Assembly: GCF_910593845.1 (NCBI RefSeq)
Contig: NZ_CAJVAS010000008.1
Span: 154,671 to 218,670, forward strand
Source of the DNA: Paenibacillus solanacearum
GTDB taxonomy: Bacteria > Bacillota > Bacilli > Paenibacillales > NBRC-103111
DNA: 64,000 bases
Reading direction: 5' to 3'
Part shown: positions 61,404 through 64,000 of the stretch, piece after piece
Layout of the letters: every line of letters begins with the position of its first letter
Numbering within the stretch: the first letter of the stretch is position 1
Position numbers and translations under genes: made by a program
The notes under the pieces: model-generated
Told to the model about the DNA's origin: nothing
Databases searched by the model: none
The model's input: only the letters and a program-made list of their open reading frames with translations

Positions 61404-62693
61404 ATGAGCCAAAGGCTGCTTCGCTTTGCGGTTCTCGGGTTGCTCGCACTCTATGCCGCGTCCCTGGCGGGATGCACGTCCGGTAGGGAGGAATCCGGGG
61501 GCGAGGGGAGAATACCGGACAAACAGCCGAATCCCGTCACGCTGAAGCTGTACCCGAACAACCCGATGTCCGAGGCTGATTTCAAGCTGTTGATCGCAGA
61601 TCCGGTGAGTAAGAAATACCCTCATATTACGGTGCAAATGATGGACAAAAGCGCGATCACCTTCGAGAACCTCGTTGCGTCCGGCCAAGAGCTCGATCTG
61701 ATCCTGATGTGGAACGGCAATGTCGGCGGGTATAAAGATTTGAATATATTCGAGGATATCGCAGCGCTGACCAAGCAGCACCCGCTCGATCTGAGCCGGT
61801 TTGACCCGAAAACGATGAACACGATCAAAGAATTGTCAGACAAAGGCGAAATGCTCGGCCTGCCTTACAATATTCAGTTTTCCGCACTTTACTACAACAA
61901 AGACATCTTCGAGCGGTTCGGCGTGCCTTATCCGAAAGACGGCATGACATGGGACGAGACGGTGGAGCTTACGCGCCGGTTGTCGCGGCTCGAGGACGGC
62001 GTCGAATACGGCGGACTGGACATCGATACGCTGTCGAGATTAACGTATCCGCTTTCATTGGTTCCCGTCGACGCGAAGACGAACAAAGCGACGGTCGACA
62101 ATGCAAAATATAAGCAGGCGTTCGAGCTGGGCAAGCGGCTGTATTCCATCCCGAACAATCCGATGAAGCTAAGCATCAGCCGGTTTACGAAGGACAAGAC
62201 GCTGGCAATGATCGCGACCGTCAATATATTGGACCAGATCAATCAGGCCAAAGAACTAAACTGGGACCTCGCCCAATATCCTAGTTATAAAGAAACGCCC
62301 AATACGTATGGCATGTACGACCTGCATCTGCTCATGGTAAGCAAGACGAGCAAGCATAAGGACGATGCGATGAAGGTCATGGACGTGTTCTTCTCGGACG
62401 AGGTGCAGACGCTTAGCACCAGCGCGACCGGCCGCATCTCGGCATTGACGAATCCGGCCGTCAACAAGGCGTTCGGTGCGAAGATGGACATTCTGAAAGG
62501 GAAAAATGTCGCCAGCCTGTTCAAAAGCACGCCTGCGTATGCGCCCCCGTTCTCCATCTATCATTCGAAAGGCAATGAAGTGCTGAAGAAAGCGTTCGCC
62601 GATGTTGTCGCCGACAAGGTGGATGTCAATACCGCGCTGCGAAGCGCCGAAGAAGAAATTAGCAAATATATAAGCTCGCAAGCGAACAAATAA
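61404..62693 (+). CDS. ABC-type sugar solute-binding lipoprotein (SBP 7)
   Basis: This 429-residue lipoprotein has signal LLRFAVLGLLALYAASLAGC. It carries FSALYYNKDIFERFGVPYPK, DGMTWDETVELTRRLSR and C-terminal KVDVNTALRSAEEEISKYI. It is the closest relative in the window of SBP 1. AAAGGGAGG precedes the ATG. The isomerase gene follows 19 nt downstream, so the two are co-transcribed. A lone GTCAATAAT half-site lies at 61360. No permease or ATPase. Confidence 0.9.
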   Translation: MSQRLLRFAVLGLLALYAASLAGCTSGREESGGEGRIPDKQPNPVTLKLYPNNPMSEADFKLLIADPVSKKYPHITVQMMDKSAITFENLVASGQELDLILMWNGNVGGYKDLNIFEDIAALTKQHPLDLSRFDPKTMNTIKELSDKGEMLGLPYNIQFSALYYNKDIFERFGVPYPKDGMTWDETVELTRRLSRLEDGVEYGGLDIDTLSRLTYPLSLVPVDAKTNKATVDNAKYKQAFELGKRLYSIPNNPMKLSISRFTKDKTLAMIATVNILDQINQAKELNWDLAQYPSYKETPNTYGMYDLHLLMVSKTSKHKDDAMKVMDVFFSDEVQTLSTSATGRISALTNPAVNKAFGAKMDILKGKNVASLFKSTPAYAPPFSIYHSKGNEVLKKAFADVVADKVDVNTALRSAEEEISKYISSQANK

Positions 62694-62712
62694 TGTTGAA
62701 AGGATGAAGAAC

Positions 62713-63600
62713 ATGAAGGTTTCAACCTCGCTGAACGTGTTTTTGCCGGACAATCCGATCGACCGCGCCATGGAGCGCTGCCGGGATGCGGGCTTCACGA
62801 CGCTCGATTTCAACTATTGGGATTACCAGAAATATGTCCACGGCTTGACTTGGGAAGAAGAGGAGGCATGGGCGCAGCGAATCCGCGCGCTGGCCGATTC
62901 GCTGCGCCTGCGGTTCACGCAAATGCACGGGCCGGTGCACGGCCGCAGCTTCTCCGATATGGTGCTGCAGTTGAACGAAGAATCGTTTCTTGCGATGGCC
63001 GCAAGATCGCTGCAAACGGCGGCGATTCTCGGCATTCCTTGGGTCGTGTTTCATCCGAGCGCGATTACCGGCAGCGGCGAGCCGTACAAGGAGCTGCTGG
63101 CGTACAACGTCCGCTTTTACGAGCGGCTGCTGCCTGCGGCCGAACGCACCGGCGTCGGACTGGCGCTGGAGAATATGTATGACCGGACGCAAGCCCAGCC
63201 TCTTACGCGCAGGCGTGCCTATTGCGCGATGCCGGATGAGCTGATCGAGCTGATCGATACGTTGAACCACCCGCTTGTGGGCGCGTGCTGGGATACCGGG
63301 CACGCTCATGAACAAAGCCTCGATCAAGCGCGGATCAGGGAGCTGGGCAGCCGTCTGAAGGCGACCCATATCAACGACAACGACGGCATCCGCGATCTGC
63401 ATCTGCTGCCGTTCAGCGGCACAATCCAATGGAACGCCGTCATGGAAGCGCTGCGGGACATACGGTATGCGGGCGATTTCACATACGAAGCGCACAGCTC
63501 GATCCGGGTGCTGCCGGACGGGCTGCGCGACGCGGGATTGCGTTATGCGGCGGAGCTTGGCAATTACCTGGTCCGCAGTGCGGGAGGGGAGGAGGCATGA
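62713..63600 (+). CDS. Sugar phosphate isomerase/epimerase, TIM barrel
   Basis: This 295-residue AP_endonuc_2-type barrel begins MKVSTSLNVFLPDNPIDRAM. Likely metal ligands are Glu in GVGLALENMYDRTQ, Asp and His in VGACWDTGHAHEQS, His in LKATHINDNDG and Glu in GDFTYEAHSS. ATG 62713 is chosen since AAAGGA lies 9 nt upstream; an ATG at 62704 overlaps that site. It follows SBP 7 and overlaps the truncated HAD gene by 4 nt, so it belonged to a longer operon. Substrate unknown. Confidence 0.87.
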   Translation: MKVSTSLNVFLPDNPIDRAMERCRDAGFTTLDFNYWDYQKYVHGLTWEEEEAWAQRIRALADSLRLRFTQMHGPVHGRSFSDMVLQLNEESFLAMAARSLQTAAILGIPWVVFHPSAITGSGEPYKELLAYNVRFYERLLPAAERTGVGLALENMYDRTQAQPLTRRRAYCAMPDELIELIDTLNHPLVGACWDTGHAHEQSLDQARIRELGSRLKATHINDNDGIRDLHLLPFSGTIQWNAVMEALRDIRYAGDFTYEAHSSIRVLPDGLRDAGLRYAAELGNYLVRSAGGEEA

Positions 63601-63722
63601 AGCTGGGCTTAGCTGCCGCCGACCTGGACGGCACGCTGCTCGGCGGCACCTCGGGCGCTATCGAGACTGTCGCCCGGGCACGTATAGGCGCTCGGCGGCG
63701 GTTGTTTTCCCGAGACAGATGA
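63597..63722 (+). pseudogene. Truncated HAD-superfamily hydrolase gene
   Basis: MKLGLAAADLDGTLL is the start of a Cof-type HAD phosphatase with the DxDGT nucleophile motif. After about 15 residues the sequence loses resemblance and stops at 63722, against about 260 residues in intact members. It overlaps the isomerase stop (ATGA). The IS1182-type element begins about 50 bp later, so it is probably a remnant left by deletion or insertion. Confidence 0.6.
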
Positions 63723-63771
63723 ATGAGACATAGGCGCGCGCAGCGACGGATCGTCCGGCGATATACGAGGC

Positions 63772-64000
63772 CACTGAAAAAGTCCTTTCATACGAAAAAG
63801 GTACAGTCCTTCAAGAAAATTGAGGGGTCTGTACCTTTTTTGCTGTATAATTAAGGCATTACGAAAAGCAGGTGAGAGCAGATGATTCGGCAACAACAAA
63901 CTTTGGTTCTGAGTCCTTACGCGGCACTGTATGACATCGTCGTGCCAAAGGACAATATGCTCCGTCAAATCAACGAACTGGTGGACTTCACCTTCATATA
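63772..64000 (+). mobile_element. IS1182-type insertion sequence, left part
   Basis: The probable left end is near 63772 (ACTGAAAAAGTCC region), boundary uncertain. It contains a strong hairpin, AAAAAGGTACAG (63795-63806) with its complement (63829-63840), which may limit read-through into the transposase. TATAAT at 63845-63850 follows. The element continues beyond the window. Confidence 0.65.
63882..64000 (+). CDS. IS1182-family transposase, N-terminal part
   Basis: The ORF starts at ATG 63882 after GGTGAG and runs off the window. The product begins MIRQQQTLVLSPYAALYDIV and continues VPKDNMLRQINELVDFTFI, which matches the start of IS1182-type DDE transposases as I know them. Catalytic residues lie outside. 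Only 39 residues are visible, so intactness cannot be judged. Confidence 0.7.
   Translation, partial: MIRQQQTLVLSPYAALYDIVVPKDNMLRQINELVDFTFI

Noticed and set aside
1..64000. CRISPR arrays, tRNA or rRNA genes, riboswitches
   Set aside because: No regularly spaced repeats, cloverleaf-like or rRNA-like sequences, or recognisable riboswitch cores were seen by eye; a covariance-model search would be needed to exclude small RNAs.

Overview
The window looks like part of a large Paenibacillaceae (Paenibacillus/Cohnella-type) genome. This rests on strong AGGAGG-type ribosome-binding sites, CcpA-like cre sites, a GerA/GerB/Ger(x)C spore-germination operon, an accessory landscape of lipoprotein sugar-binding proteins and AraC-family regulators, and an IS1182-type transposase. 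No rRNA, tRNA or CRISPR array was seen. Species cannot be fixed from the sequence alone.

Layout. (1) 1-4370: the start of an AraC gene cut by the window edge, an FG-GAP/rhamnogalacturonan-lyase-like propeller, a solute-binding protein (SBP), a conserved small protein and a divergent IF-3 paralogue. (2) 4676-10668: an FAD oxidoreductase with a discoidin-like tail, a small protein, an AraC regulator, a Gfo/Idh/MocA-type protein and a TIM-barrel isomerase. (3) 10785-16623 (minus strand): a germinant-receptor operon in the order B-A-C, then a nucleoside hydrolase-ribokinase pair. (4) 16960-20634: a decayed SBP remnant, an AraC regulator, a CE7-type esterase and an SBP. (5) 21030-40979: the most unusual part, with four two-gene units that each encode a COG2159-type amidohydrolase followed by a small Rieske 2Fe-2S protein. 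They fall into two sequence types alternating A(type 1)-B(type 2)-C(type 1)-D(type 2). Between them lie SBPs, AraC regulators, a GH2 enzyme, an FAD oxidoreductase, a membrane-anchored propeller and a GDPD. (6) 41112-50447: a secreted BNR-repeat lipoprotein, a very large heparinase II/III-type lyase, an SBP, a GH43-like enzyme, an ArsR regulator with a large extra domain and an orphan HTH protein. (7) 50600-63600: AraC regulators, GH95-, GH106- and six-hairpin (GH65-like) enzymes, two SBPs and an isomerase. (8) The right edge: a truncated HAD gene and the start of an IS1182-type element.

How it fits together. Most of the window reads as a complex-glycan catabolic island. A few secreted or anchored proteins face the polymer, SBP lipoproteins capture oligosaccharides, and cytoplasmic glycosidases, oxidoreductases and isomerases finish the job. 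Three things stand out. Seven intact SBPs occur without a single ABC permease or ATPase. The amidohydrolase-Rieske pairs are reiterated four times with no oxygenase or reductase partner. Several promoters in the 21-40 kb region share an architecture, GWCAA direct repeats exactly 22 bp apart followed by a -10 box 36-37 bp from the second repeat, so an SBP, two amidohydrolase-Rieske pairs and the FAD-oxidoreductase operon look like one regulon. A second, almost identical 70-bp promoter module precedes both the GH2 gene and pair C. The candidate undescribed system is therefore this co-regulated amidohydrolase-Rieske-SBP-FAD module. Its substrate cannot be read from the sequence.
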